A DNA stretch of 64,000 nucleotides from Anaerolineales bacterium UBA2317. Its GTDB lineage: Bacteria > Chloroflexota > Anaerolineae > Anaerolineales > Villigracilaceae. The notes under the pieces are model-generated. The model did no database searches, was not told the DNA's origin, and worked only from the letters and a program-made list of their open reading frames with translations. Within the stretch, counting starts at the first letter, position 1. Each line of letters begins with the position of its first letter. Below are positions 34,501 to 43,071 of the stretch, one piece after another. The position numbers and the translations under genes were made by a program. The stretch spans positions 62,001 through 126,000 of the forward strand of contig DDVH01000015.1 of NCBI GenBank assembly GCA_002345215.1, written 5' to 3'.

Positions 34501-35868
34501 ATGGCAACTGAAAGTGCAGAAGTAGTTATAAACGACCGCAAAGAAATTTTTGGTTGGGCAATGTACGATTGGGCAAATTCAGCATTTAGCACCACAATTG
34601 GCACTGTATTTTTAGGTCCGTATGTAGCTGGCTTGGCACGCAGCGCCGCAGAAGTAGCAGGGACAGAAACCGTTTCATTTTTAGGAATTCCCGTAGCACC
34701 TGATTCATTTTTACCATACTGCATTTCGTTCTCTGTGGGGTTACAAGTTTTATTCTTACCAATTTTAGGCGCGATTGCAGATTATTCCAATTTACGAAAA
34801 ACGATGATGCGTTTATTCGCAACGATTGGCGCCATTGCGACGATTTTGATGTTTTTGGTTGCCGGAGATTTATGGTGGTTAGGCGGCGTTTTATTTATCG
34901 TAGCAAACTTAGCATTTGGTGCGGCGATTGTTTTTTACAACGCCTATCTGCCGGACATTGCCAGTGAAGATGAAAGAGATCGCGTCTCTTCCTACGGGTG
35001 GGCAATGGGTTATCTAGGCGGAGGCATTTTACTTGCGCTCAACTTGGCTTTCTTTATTTTCAGCGAAGACCTCGGCGTGCCAACTGCACTAGCCGTAAGA
35101 ATAAACCTCGCTTCGGCGGGGATTTGGTGGTTTGGGTTTGCATTTCTCACTTGGTCTAGGTTACGCACCGGCCGCGCCGCACGGACTTTGCCCGCCGGTG
35201 AAAATTACGCAACCATCGGGTTTAAGCAATTACGAAAAACGCTCAGTGAAGTTAAAAGTTTTCCTGAAACTTTAAAATTCTTATTGGCATATTTTCTTTA
35301 TAACGACGGCATTCAAACTGTGATTGGTGTTGCCGCTATCTTTGCCGCCGCACCGATTATACAAGGTGGTTTAGAGGTTGAACAAACTACGCTTACGGCA
35401 GTCATTTTGATGATTCAGTTTGTAGCCTTCTTCGGCGCATTGTTCTGGGGCAGACTGGCAGGTTGGATTGGTTCAAAGCAATCGATTATCGTCAGCTTGG
35501 TGATTTGGGCAGGCGTGGTCATTTATGCATATGGCGGTATGAAAGGCGAAGGACGTGTGACAGAGTTCTTCATCCTCGGCATATTCATTGCAATTGTCTT
35601 GGGCGGGTCACAAGCCATCAGCCGCAGTTTGTTTGCGCAGATGATTCCAAATGGCAAAGAAGCAGAATTTTTCTCTTTCTATGAAATCAGCGAACGCGGC
35701 ACTTCATGGATTGGACCATTAATCTTCGGTTTGGCAAATCAAATCTTCGGCGATTTGCGCATCGCGATTCTCTCGCTAATTTTCTTCTTCATCGCAGGCT
35801 TGATTATGCTTCCGTTCGTCAATGTCCAAAAAGCGATTGCAGACGCAAGAAGTTACAAATCTGAATAG
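34501..35868 (+). CDS. MFS transporter, UMF1/Atg22-like family
   Basis: 455 residues from ATG 34501 (CGGAGGAGTC upstream). Twelve hydrophobic segments. Diagnostic N-terminal MYDWANSAFSTTIGTVFLGPY and central YLGGGILLALN belong to the UMF1 family. Substrate unknown; efflux is the usual guess. A family C palindrome terminates it. Confidence 0.92.
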   Translation: MATESAEVVINDRKEIFGWAMYDWANSAFSTTIGTVFLGPYVAGLARSAAEVAGTETVSFLGIPVAPDSFLPYCISFSVGLQVLFLPILGAIADYSNLRKTMMRLFATIGAIATILMFLVAGDLWWLGGVLFIVANLAFGAAIVFYNAYLPDIASEDERDRVSSYGWAMGYLGGGILLALNLAFFIFSEDLGVPTALAVRINLASAGIWWFGFAFLTWSRLRTGRAARTLPAGENYATIGFKQLRKTLSEVKSFPETLKFLLAYFLYNDGIQTVIGVAAIFAAAPIIQGGLEVEQTTLTAVILMIQFVAFFGALFWGRLAGWIGSKQSIIVSLVIWAGVVIYAYGGMKGEGRVTEFFILGIFIAIVLGGSQAISRSLFAQMIPNGKEAEFFSFYEISERGTSWIGPLIFGLANQIFGDLRIAILSLIFFFIAGLIMLPFVNVQKAIADARSYKSE

Positions 35869-35878
35869 ACTAAAGACG

Positions 35879-35912
35879 AAAGACCGTAGACCGTTTATGG
35901 TCTACGGTCTTT
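35879..35912 (+). terminator. Terminator after the MFS gene (family C palindrome)
   Basis: AAAGACCGTAGACC-GTTTAT-GGTCTACGGTCTTT followed by ATTTTAT. Confidence 0.75.
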
Positions 35913-35924
35913 ATTTTATAACCT

Positions 35925-37001
35925 ATGACTAATATGCAACTCAACGAAAAACATATTCGTGGCTCAGATCCGCTCGCAAAACTTTTCTTTGACGTTTTTA
36001 AGTTTAAGTACTACAGCATGGCTTTGTTTTTTATGCTGGCGGGTTTTCTCTATGGATACTTAATTCCAAACTTTTTAAACATCACCCCCGCTACAGACCT
36101 AATCACTATCATCAATATTGTTTTGGTGTTTCCAGTAGCAGGCTATTTTTATAATTATCAACCCAAAAGTATTTTACGAATTTACCAAAGCGTAACGCGC
36201 TTTTTCAAAGAAGAAAACCTTGAGTCTATTCCGTATGAAAAATTAAAAATCTGGCATGCAAAACCTGTCTGGTGGATCATCGGCATTTCGATTGGATTAA
36301 TCAGTGCCGGGTTTGGCGTGTTAAATGCGGTCAACAATTTTGGCACCACATGGGAAAGCGCCAATTGGGGACAGATGCTACTCGTATTTGGTGTACGTTT
36401 TCTTGCAATGAGTATGATTGGCATTATTGTCACCCGCCATATCGCGACTTCAATGGCATTGACTGAATTATTTCAATATACTCAATTTCCACTCACGCTC
36501 GATACTGACAAAATTGAAGTCTTTAGCTCTGTAAAAAGATTCTCTTTAGAAATCATCGGCATTGCCGCAATTATCGGATTAAATTTAGGGTTGCAACCTG
36601 TAGTGATTGAAGTTCCCATCCCTGAATATATATTTTATGTCGTTATGTATTTCATCTTAGTTCCAATTACATTTTTTCTACCCTTATGGCAAGTCCATCG
36701 TCGTATGGTCACTATCAAAACAAATATGCTTGATAAACTTCACAAAGATTATCAAGAAGAAGCCGAAAAGTTATACACCACACTTGCTCAAGACCCAAAC
36801 AAAGATTTATCAGGTATATATCTGAAACAAACTGAAAGTATGATTTCTATTAAACAAGCGGTTGAACTGATTCACCGTTCGCCTGATTGGCCCTTTGAAG
36901 GCACTGTTTTTTATCGCTTGATTATTACTATTCTTTCACCATTCTTTTTAGTCATTTTTGAAATATTCATTAACATCATTAGCAATGTCGTTTATCCGTA
37001 A
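35925..37001 (+). CDS. Hypothetical polytopic membrane protein
   Basis: 358 residues; start could also be the ATG at 35934. Hydrophobic segments at about 30-52, 60-75, 110-132, 146-170, 208-225, 232-258 and 330-352; a hydrophilic helical region at about 260-325 faces the cytosol. No family or catalytic motif recognised. Terminator at 37004-37033 shared with the convergent selenoprotein gene. Confidence 0.8.
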   Translation: MTNMQLNEKHIRGSDPLAKLFFDVFKFKYYSMALFFMLAGFLYGYLIPNFLNITPATDLITIINIVLVFPVAGYFYNYQPKSILRIYQSVTRFFKEENLESIPYEKLKIWHAKPVWWIIGISIGLISAGFGVLNAVNNFGTTWESANWGQMLLVFGVRFLAMSMIGIIVTRHIATSMALTELFQYTQFPLTLDTDKIEVFSSVKRFSLEIIGIAAIIGLNLGLQPVVIEVPIPEYIFYVVMYFILVPITFFLPLWQVHRRMVTIKTNMLDKLHKDYQEEAEKLYTTLAQDPNKDLSGIYLKQTESMISIKQAVELIHRSPDWPFEGTVFYRLIITILSPFFLVIFEIFINIISNVVYP

Positions 37002-37003
37002 AT

Positions 37004-37033
37004 AAAATGACCTGCTTCTCAGCAGGTCATTTT
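37004..37033. terminator. Bidirectional terminator
   Basis: AAAATGACCTGCT-TCTC-AGCAGGTCATTTT, a 13-bp perfect stem. Confidence 0.9.
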
Positions 37034-37035
37034 AT

Positions 37036-37578
37036 TTATTGTAAATTTGTATCAAACAAATTTCTTAAAGTCTCTTCCGCAACAGGTCCAATCAATTTTT
37101 GAATCACTGCCCCATTGCCATCTAAGAAATAAATTTCAGGTTGATAGAAAAACCCTAACTCGCTTTGGAAAACTTGCGTGCGCGGGTCATCTGCATCTAA
37201 ATAAGTAAATAAAATTCTTCCGTAATATTCTGCTTCGAGCCTATGAACCATAGGCGCCATGGCGCGGCAGACACTTCAGGTATAACGAAAAAATTCAACA
37301 AACTGAAATTGACCCGACGCCAATGAAACTGTTGAAGGATCTGTGGCATGTAAATCTGATCCGCGGGATGTGGCGACTGCTTGGACAACTGGAGCTTCCG
37401 TCAACTCGACAGAATTCGCCTCGCTCGTCGGGACAACTGCTTCAGTCGCGGGAGCAGACTCTACGGGTGCGGATGTTGCTGGCAAAACGACTGTCTCCGC
37501 GGGAGTGGTTGGGGCGCAGGAAACTGCTAGTAAAACAGTTATCAAGCTGACCGTTAAAAAAAAGAAGCGGGATTTCAT
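37036..37578 (-). CDS. Thioredoxin-like lipoprotein, candidate selenoprotein (in-frame UGA)
   Basis: 180 residues if UGA at 37278-37276 is read as selenocysteine; otherwise the gene is cut after 100. ATG 37578 follows AGGAG by five bases. Lipobox AVSC at about residue 18-21, then a Thr/Ala/Val-rich linker to about 80. The thioredoxin fold begins at FQFVEFFRYT, and the active site reads U101-S-V-C104, then RAMAPMVHRLEAEYYGRILF and the cis-Pro-like segment YQPEIYFLDGNG. Frame is kept on both sides of the UGA (240 bases to the true TAA), and no other defect is seen. A SECIS-like hairpin lies at 37255-37239. Extracytoplasmic thiol/disulfide redox role is inferred. Confidence 0.85.
37239..37255 (-). 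promoter_or_regulatory. SECIS-like hairpin of the thioredoxin-like gene
   Basis: On the coding strand GCCTATG-GTT-CATAGGC: 7 perfect pairs and a three-base loop whose first base is G. The loop starts 27 bases after the UGA. This meets the usual bacterial SECIS criteria (short loop with G in first or second place, 16-37 bases from UGA). Confidence 0.7.
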
Positions 37579-37654
37579 CAATTCTCCTATCTATGCAGTT
37601 AATGATACCTTTTCAATTCATCATCTTACAGAATCTCACAAAATTCTAACCTGC

Positions 37655-37683
37655 TTTGACGAGGCACACATCCTACGCTATAC
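37655..37683 (+). promoter_or_regulatory. Promoter for the aldehyde dehydrogenase
   Basis: TTGACG (37655-37660), 17 bp, TATACT (37678-37683); AAGGAG precedes ATG 37724. Confidence 0.75.
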
Positions 37684-37723
37684 TTGTTTTTATATCCCAA
37701 AATTACTATAAGGAGATTTTCCT

Positions 37724-39385
37724 ATGGCAGATTTCAAACTGACTTACTCAACAATGTTCAACCCGCCCGAAGTTTTGCACACTGGCTTTGAAAAAGCAAT
37801 TGTGAACTTAAAACAAAATATGGGCAAAGAACATGCAATGTTTATTGACGGCAAAGATGTATTTGCTGATGAAAAATTTGAAGACCGCTCGCCTGTGAAC
37901 ACGGATTGGGTGTTGGCTGTGATGCAAAAAGGCAACGCTTCACACGCAAAAATGGCAATTGATGCGGCTCGTAAAGCATTTCCATCATGGAGTCGAACTC
38001 CGTGGCAAAAGCGTGTGCAATTGATTCGTAAAGCCAGCGCTTTGATTGAAAAAAGAATTTTTGAACTCGGCGCGGCAATGTCTTTAGAAGTTGGCAAGAA
38101 TCGTATGGAAGCTTTGGGGGATGTGCAAGAAACCGCAGACTTGATGTATTTCCCCGCTCAAATGATGGAAGAAAATAATGGTTTTGTAAAACCAATGCTG
38201 AAAGACCCATTGGTTGGTTATGACTCTACCAATGTTTCGGTATTACGTCCGTATGGCGTGTGGTTGATTATTTCTCCGTTCAATTTTCCCTTTGCATTAA
38301 CTGGTGGACCAACTGGCGCGGCACTAGTAGCAGGAAATACTGTTGTGATTAAACCTGCTTCTGATACCGCTTGGATTGTGCGTTTGTTTGTTGAATGTTT
38401 GCGTGATGCGGGCTTTCCAAATGGCGTGGTCAATTTTGTAACTGGACCTGGTTCTACATTGGGTCAAGCCTTAGTAGATAGCCCCGAAATTGATGGTGCT
38501 ACTTTCACTGGCTCATTTGATGTGGGTATGAAACTGTATCGTGATTTTGCAAATCGCAATTACATTCGCCCAGTCATTTTAGAACTTGGTGGAAAGAATC
38601 CAGCTATTGTTTCAAAGAATGCAAATCTTGAAGATGCTGCAACAGGGATTTATCGTTCGGCTTTTGGTTTGCAAGGACAAAAATGTTCAGCGGCTTCTCG
38701 TGTGTTGGTTGAAGAAGCAGTCTACGATGAATTGGTTGCTAAGTTAAAAGAAAAAGTAGATGCGCTTGTAATCGGTGACCCAACAGAACGAGCTACTTAT
38801 TTAGGTCCAGTGATTAACCAAGGTGCTTATAATGAATTCAAGGGTTATACAGAAGAAATCAATCAAGCAGGTGCAACTTTCTTGACTGGTGGAAACGTCA
38901 AATCTGGCGGCATGTATAACAAAGGTTTTTACTGTGAACCCACTTTTGTTACCAACTTACCTTACAGTCATCGCTTATGGAAACATGAAATGTTCTTGCC
39001 GATTAGTATGATTGGTAAAGTCAGCAATTTAGATGAAGCCATGAAAATTGCAAACGATGTGAATTACGGATTAACTGCTGGCTTCTATGGAAGCCAAAAA
39101 GAAACTGAATGGTTCTTTGACAACATCCAAGCAGGCGTGACGTATGCGAATCGCCCACAAGGTGCAACCACAGGTGCTTGGCCTGGCTATCAACCTTTCG
39201 GTGGCTGGAAAGGTTCTGGCGCAAGCGGCAAAAATGGTGGTGGATATTATTACGTTCAACTGTATATGCATGAACAGATTCAAACCTCCGTCAAGCATGC
39301 TCCGGTGAAGGCAAAAGCGTCCACGAAGAAAGCAGTTGTCAAGAAGAAAGCGGCGAAGAAAGTCGTCAAGAAAAAGAAGAAATAA
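37724..39385 (+). CDS. Aldehyde dehydrogenase, P5C-dehydrogenase-like, with Lys-rich tail
   Basis: 553 residues. NAD(P)-dependent aldehyde oxidation; active-site C321 in LQGQKCSAASR, general base Glu in LELGGKNPAIV, nucleotide loop GAALVAGNTVVIKPASDT. GQKCSAASR favours the 1-pyrroline-5-carboxylate dehydrogenase subgroup, which would make glutamate from proline. The last 30 or so residues are a histone-H1-like Lys/Ala/Val tail (KAKASTKKAVVKKKAAKKV), absent from the standard enzyme. Monocistronic with a strong promoter and a terminator at 39416. Confidence 0.9.
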   Translation: MADFKLTYSTMFNPPEVLHTGFEKAIVNLKQNMGKEHAMFIDGKDVFADEKFEDRSPVNTDWVLAVMQKGNASHAKMAIDAARKAFPSWSRTPWQKRVQLIRKASALIEKRIFELGAAMSLEVGKNRMEALGDVQETADLMYFPAQMMEENNGFVKPMLKDPLVGYDSTNVSVLRPYGVWLIISPFNFPFALTGGPTGAALVAGNTVVIKPASDTAWIVRLFVECLRDAGFPNGVVNFVTGPGSTLGQALVDSPEIDGATFTGSFDVGMKLYRDFANRNYIRPVILELGGKNPAIVSKNANLEDAATGIYRSAFGLQGQKCSAASRVLVEEAVYDELVAKLKEKVDALVIGDPTERATYLGPVINQGAYNEFKGYTEEINQAGATFLTGGNVKSGGMYNKGFYCEPTFVTNLPYSHRLWKHEMFLPISMIGKVSNLDEAMKIANDVNYGLTAGFYGSQKETEWFFDNIQAGVTYANRPQGATTGAWPGYQPFGGWKGSGASGKNGGGYYYVQLYMHEQIQTSVKHAPVKAKASTKKAVVKKKAAKKVVKKKKK

Positions 39386-39415
39386 GACATCCAACGATAG
39401 ACCATAAGTGAATGA

Positions 39416-39445
39416 AAAACGCTGACTATTAATAGTCAGCGTTTT
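39416..39445 (+). terminator. Intrinsic terminator after aldehyde dehydrogenase
   Basis: AAAACGCTGACTATT and its exact complement, with almost no loop. Confidence 0.85.
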
Positions 39446-39480
39446 CTGTGCGGTAAAATTGCAGATGAGGAAAACAAATC

Positions 39481-39768
39481 ATGGAAAATGAAGACCCCTT
39501 TAGCGTACGTGTTGGGACGTTTTTCTTAATCATGGGACTTGGCACATTCATTCTGTTTGTGCTTTCTGATATTGCCGAGCAACCTGACTTTGATTATTTG
39601 TTTGTGGCTTTATTATTAATTGGTGGAGGTTGGTACTTGCGCCGAAACAAAGCCAAGCCACCTCCAGCGAGTAGATTTTCTTTGCTAAAACGTTTCCGCA
39701 AAGGCGGAAATAAAAATGCGAAACCTGCAGGAAAACCAATGAAAGAAGATGAGGAAGAAGGAGAATAG
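39481..39768 (+). CDS. Small membrane protein with basic/acidic tail
   Basis: 95 residues. Two hydrophobic segments at about 10-28 and 38-53, then a Lys/Arg-rich cytosolic stretch ending in DEEEGE. No family recognised. Twelve bases before the CoA-transferase A gene and probably co-transcribed with it. Confidence 0.72.
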   Translation: MENEDPFSVRVGTFFLIMGLGTFILFVLSDIAEQPDFDYLFVALLLIGGGWYLRRNKAKPPPASRFSLLKRFRKGGNKNAKPAGKPMKEDEEEGE

Positions 39769-39780
39769 AAATTTTATTTT

Positions 39781-40683
39781 ATGTCTAAACTTATTTCGTT
39801 AAAAAAAGCAATTTCAGAATTTGTCAGTGATGGTGATGTTGTCTACGCCGCTGGCTTTACCCATTTGATTCCATTTGCGGCTGGGCATGAGATGATTCGG
39901 CAAGGCAAAAAGAATCTCACATTGGCACGCGCCACACCAGATTTAATCTATGATCAAATGGTAGCGGCTGGTTGTGCAAAGAAAGTTATATTTTCTTATA
40001 TGGGCAATCCAGGCGTTGGCTCTTTGAGAATTGTGCGCAAGGCGATTGAGCAAGGTCAATTGGAATGGGAAGAATATTCTCACTTCGGTATGATTACTCG
40101 TCTACAAGCAGGTGCAAGTGGTTTGCCATTTTTGCCTATGAATCAAACTGGCGCAGAAGATTTAGAAATTGCGAATCCATTAATCAAAAGAATTGAAGAC
40201 CCTTATGGTGGTAAAGATGTTGTGGTTGTGCCTGCATTGAATCCAAATGTTGCCATTGTGCATGTCCAACGCGCAGATAAAAATGGTAACTCGCATTTAT
40301 GGGGCATTATCGGTGAGCAAAAAGAAGCCGCCTTTGCCGCTAAAAAAGTTATCGTCACTGCCGAAGAAATTGTGGATGAATCAGTCATCAGGTCAGACCC
40401 GAATCGCACGATGATTCCAAGCATTATCGTCAGTGCTGTTTGTCATGTTCCGTTTGCAAGTCACCCATCGTATTCGCAAGGGTATTACGATCGCGATAAT
40501 GAATTTTATTTAGCATGGGACAAAATCAGTGAGTCGCCTGAACTTACAAAAAAATATTTGGATGAATGGGTATACGGGGTCAAAGATAGAAATGCGTATT
40601 GGAAAAAACTTGGCGCGAAAACGCATAAGCGATTAAAGGTCAAAGCCAAATATAGTGACAAAATAAATTACGGAAGTTATTAA
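39781..40683 (+). CDS. CoA-transferase family I, alpha subunit (GctA-like)
   Basis: 300 residues. Residues 15-27 (SDGDVVYAAGFTH) and the segment FSYMGNPGVGSLR fit the alpha subunit of glutaconate-type CoA-transferases, which move CoA between acids. The beta subunit is at 41635, with an alpha/beta hydrolase gene between the two. Substrate unknown. Confidence 0.88.
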   Translation: MSKLISLKKAISEFVSDGDVVYAAGFTHLIPFAAGHEMIRQGKKNLTLARATPDLIYDQMVAAGCAKKVIFSYMGNPGVGSLRIVRKAIEQGQLEWEEYSHFGMITRLQAGASGLPFLPMNQTGAEDLEIANPLIKRIEDPYGGKDVVVVPALNPNVAIVHVQRADKNGNSHLWGIIGEQKEAAFAAKKVIVTAEEIVDESVIRSDPNRTMIPSIIVSAVCHVPFASHPSYSQGYYDRDNEFYLAWDKISESPELTKKYLDEWVYGVKDRNAYWKKLGAKTHKRLKVKAKYSDKINYGSY

Positions 40684-41571
40684 GTGAATATTCCATATTT
40701 TGATTTCAAAGGTGATGGTGAGCCTTTGCATTTTCTTCACGCCAATGGCTATCCGCCAGAGGTGTATAAAAAATTATTTGAACTTTTATATAAGGAATAT
40801 CATCTCTTCGGAATGAAGCTTCGTCCGCTTTGGGATGATGCAAATATAGAAGATGTAAAAAACTGGAAGATTTTTTCTGATGACTTGCTTCGCTTCCTTC
40901 CTACGGTGACACCTGATTCAGCCATCGGAATTGGTCATTCCATTGGAGCGACTGTCACCTTGCGAGCGGCATTGCAAGACCCAAAAAAATTCCGCGCCTT
41001 AGTTTTACTTGACCCTGTAATTTTTGTGCCATCTTTTATCTTGATGTGGAAAATTATTTACTCAATCGGTTTAGGAAAAAGACTTCATCCAAGAGTAGCA
41101 GGTGCATTAAAACGCAGAAAATCATTTGACGACCTTGAAACTGTTTTTCGCGGCTATCGCACAAGAGAAGTTTTCAAATACATGACTGATGAGAGTTTGA
41201 AAATTTATATAGAAGGAATCACAGAACAAAAACCTGATGGCACTTACGAATTGGTCTTCAACCCTGAATGGGAAAGTCATATCTACTTAACAGGTTTACA
41301 AGATTTTGATATTTGGAATAATTTACATAAGCTTGAAGTTCCAACGTTAATTATTCGCGGAAGTGAATCAGATACATTTTTGGAAAACACAGAAAAGTTG
41401 ATTAAAAAGAAAAACCCGAAGATTCAAATTGAAGTATTAGAAAAAGCGACACATATTTTTCCGTTGGAATATCCGCAAGAAGTGTTTGAGAGAATAAATA
41501 AATTTATTGGTGTCACCCTGAGCCGAAGCCCTGAACGAAGTGAAGGGGCAAGCGAAGGGTCTCAAAGATAA
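40684..41571 (+). CDS. Alpha/beta hydrolase with a repeat-derived C-terminal tail
   Basis: 295 residues from GTG 40684, directly after the alpha-subunit stop. Nucleophile S86 in GIGHSIGAT, acid region TLIIRGSESDTF, His in EKATHIFPLE. The catalytic fold ends at about residue 277; the last 18 or so residues (LSRSPERSEGASEGSQR) are translated from the family D repeat at 41512-41621, which also gives the stop codon. Placement inside a CoA-transferase operon suggests thioester or ester hydrolysis in the same pathway. Confidence 0.88.
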   Translation: MNIPYFDFKGDGEPLHFLHANGYPPEVYKKLFELLYKEYHLFGMKLRPLWDDANIEDVKNWKIFSDDLLRFLPTVTPDSAIGIGHSIGATVTLRAALQDPKKFRALVLLDPVIFVPSFILMWKIIYSIGLGKRLHPRVAGALKRRKSFDDLETVFRGYRTREVFKYMTDESLKIYIEGITEQKPDGTYELVFNPEWESHIYLTGLQDFDIWNNLHKLEVPTLIIRGSESDTFLENTEKLIKKKNPKIQIEVLEKATHIFPLEYPQEVFERINKFIGVTLSRSPERSEGASEGSQR

Positions 41572-41621
41572 TCGTAGAGATTCTTCGCCGCAAAGAGCAA
41601 GAGCGCGGCTCAGAATGACAT
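41512..41621. repeat. Dispersed repeat, family D (copy 2)
   Basis: Longer relative of 14049-14134: starts GTCACCCTGAGC, ends GCTCAGAATGAC, with shared GATTCTTCGCCGCAAAGA. It overlaps the end of the alpha/beta hydrolase gene. Confidence 0.85.
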
Positions 41622-41634
41622 GAACAGGAGAATT

Positions 41635-42411
41635 ATGCCCGAAATAAAATATTCATCTGCTGAGTTGATGATTGTGAATGCGGCACGTTTGCTAAAAGAT
41701 GGCGATGTGGTTTTTGTTGGCGTGGGTCAGCCAAACTTGGCATGTAATTTAGCAAAGAGAACTCATGCTCCAAACTTGGTGATGATTTATGAAGCAGGTG
41801 TCATTGGTGCTGAACCAGAACGTCTTCCCCTCTCTATCGGCGACCCGACTTTGGTCAGTGGTTCATTATCGGTTGTGAGTATGTACGATATTTTTTCAAA
41901 CTACTTGCAACGAGGCAATGTAGATGTTGGCTTTATGGGTGGCGCACAAATTGATAAATATGGAAATATCAATGCTACAACGATTGGTAGTTATATGAAT
42001 CCAAAAGTGCGTTTGCCGGGTTCAGGTGGCTCACAAGAAATTGCGGCATGGGCAAATCGTTGTTATATTATGACGCCGCATCAAAAACGACGTTTCCCTG
42101 AAAAAGTTGAGTTTATGACTTCGGCTGGATTCATTCATGGAAAAGGCTCACGCGAGGCGAGAGGTTTGCGCGGTGGCGGGATGTTGGCTGTGGTTACAGA
42201 CATTGGCATAATGGAACCAGATGATTCAGGCGAAATGATTCTCAGCGCGCTTCATCCAGGTAAAACCGAGGAAGAAGCGAAGTTGAATACTGGTTGGAAT
42301 CTGAAGACTGCGAATCAAATCAAAACGACGGAGCCTGTCACAAAGAAAGAATTGAAAATTTTAAGAAATGAATTAGACCCGACAGGAATATACTTAAAGA
42401 GTGCTGGTTGA
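41635..42411 (+). CDS. CoA-transferase family I, beta subunit (GctB-like)
   Basis: 258 residues from ATG 41635 (AACAGGAGAATT upstream). The catalytic Glu that forms the glutamyl-CoA intermediate is E53 in MIYEAGVIG. Other marks: GFMGGAQIDKYGNINAT and LPGSGGSQEIA. Partner of the alpha subunit at 39781. Confidence 0.9.
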   Translation: MPEIKYSSAELMIVNAARLLKDGDVVFVGVGQPNLACNLAKRTHAPNLVMIYEAGVIGAEPERLPLSIGDPTLVSGSLSVVSMYDIFSNYLQRGNVDVGFMGGAQIDKYGNINATTIGSYMNPKVRLPGSGGSQEIAAWANRCYIMTPHQKRRFPEKVEFMTSAGFIHGKGSREARGLRGGGMLAVVTDIGIMEPDDSGEMILSALHPGKTEEEAKLNTGWNLKTANQIKTTEPVTKKELKILRNELDPTGIYLKSAG

Positions 42412-42438
42412 TTTTCCTTCCACCAAAGGAGAAAGTTT

Positions 42439-43071
42439 ATGAAAGAAGATAAATTTAAATCATTTGTGGCTGTGTTGGTTGCAGTGGTTACGGTATTAGG
42501 TGCAACCACAGCATGTTTAGCATCGGTAGCAGTCTCTACTGCTGGTGATATGGATTTTTCTGGGTTAGATGCATCTATTCGCGCGCAAAAAGCAGATATT
42601 ATCAATACGATTAAAGCGTATGAACATTATCGGGCTTTTACAACGTATAAACGCTATGATGAACTTGGATATCTTTTATACGACCCCAATGCCGATGAGC
42701 AAACTGCTTTACGAAATAGAGCTTTGCAAGATGAAGCCTGGGGTGTTGCTTCTGGTTTGACTAGTTTTTTTATTGCAAGGTATATCAATGCCGATGGTCA
42801 ATATGATTTAGAACGTGAATTACAAGAAGAATGGGCGCATGATGCTCAAACGCAAGATTTAAATGCGACGCCTTATTTTGTGCAATCAGATGCAGAAAGA
42901 AATCGCTCATCATTTTTAACTGCCAATATGATTACGTTTGCGGTTGCATTTTGGTTTTTGACAGTTGCCCAAATCACTGAAAAGAAAATTAAATATCTTT
43001 GGGCAGGTTTAGGAATTTTATTTGCCCTCGCAGGCATTGCGGGAATCTTAATCGGGAGGTTTATGCTATGA
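42439..43071 (+). CDS. Hypothetical membrane protein, helical sensor-like layout
   Basis: 210 residues. TM1 at about 10-30, about 125 residues outside that are mostly helical and charged, then two TM segments at about 155-175 and 182-207. The same layout begins the next protein, which starts inside this stop (ATGA). Function unknown. Confidence 0.78.
   Translation: MKEDKFKSFVAVLVAVVTVLGATTACLASVAVSTAGDMDFSGLDASIRAQKADIINTIKAYEHYRAFTTYKRYDELGYLLYDPNADEQTALRNRALQDEAWGVASGLTSFFIARYINADGQYDLERELQEEWAHDAQTQDLNATPYFVQSDAERNRSSFLTANMITFAVAFWFLTVAQITEKKIKYLWAGLGILFALAGIAGILIGRFML

Noticed and set aside
37276..37278. Plain nonsense mutation or sequencing error splitting a thioredoxin-like gene
   Set aside because: Frame is kept, the codon falls exactly at a redox Cys, a SECIS-like hairpin follows, and a second gene shows the same pattern. 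Not fully excluded without the rest of the genome.
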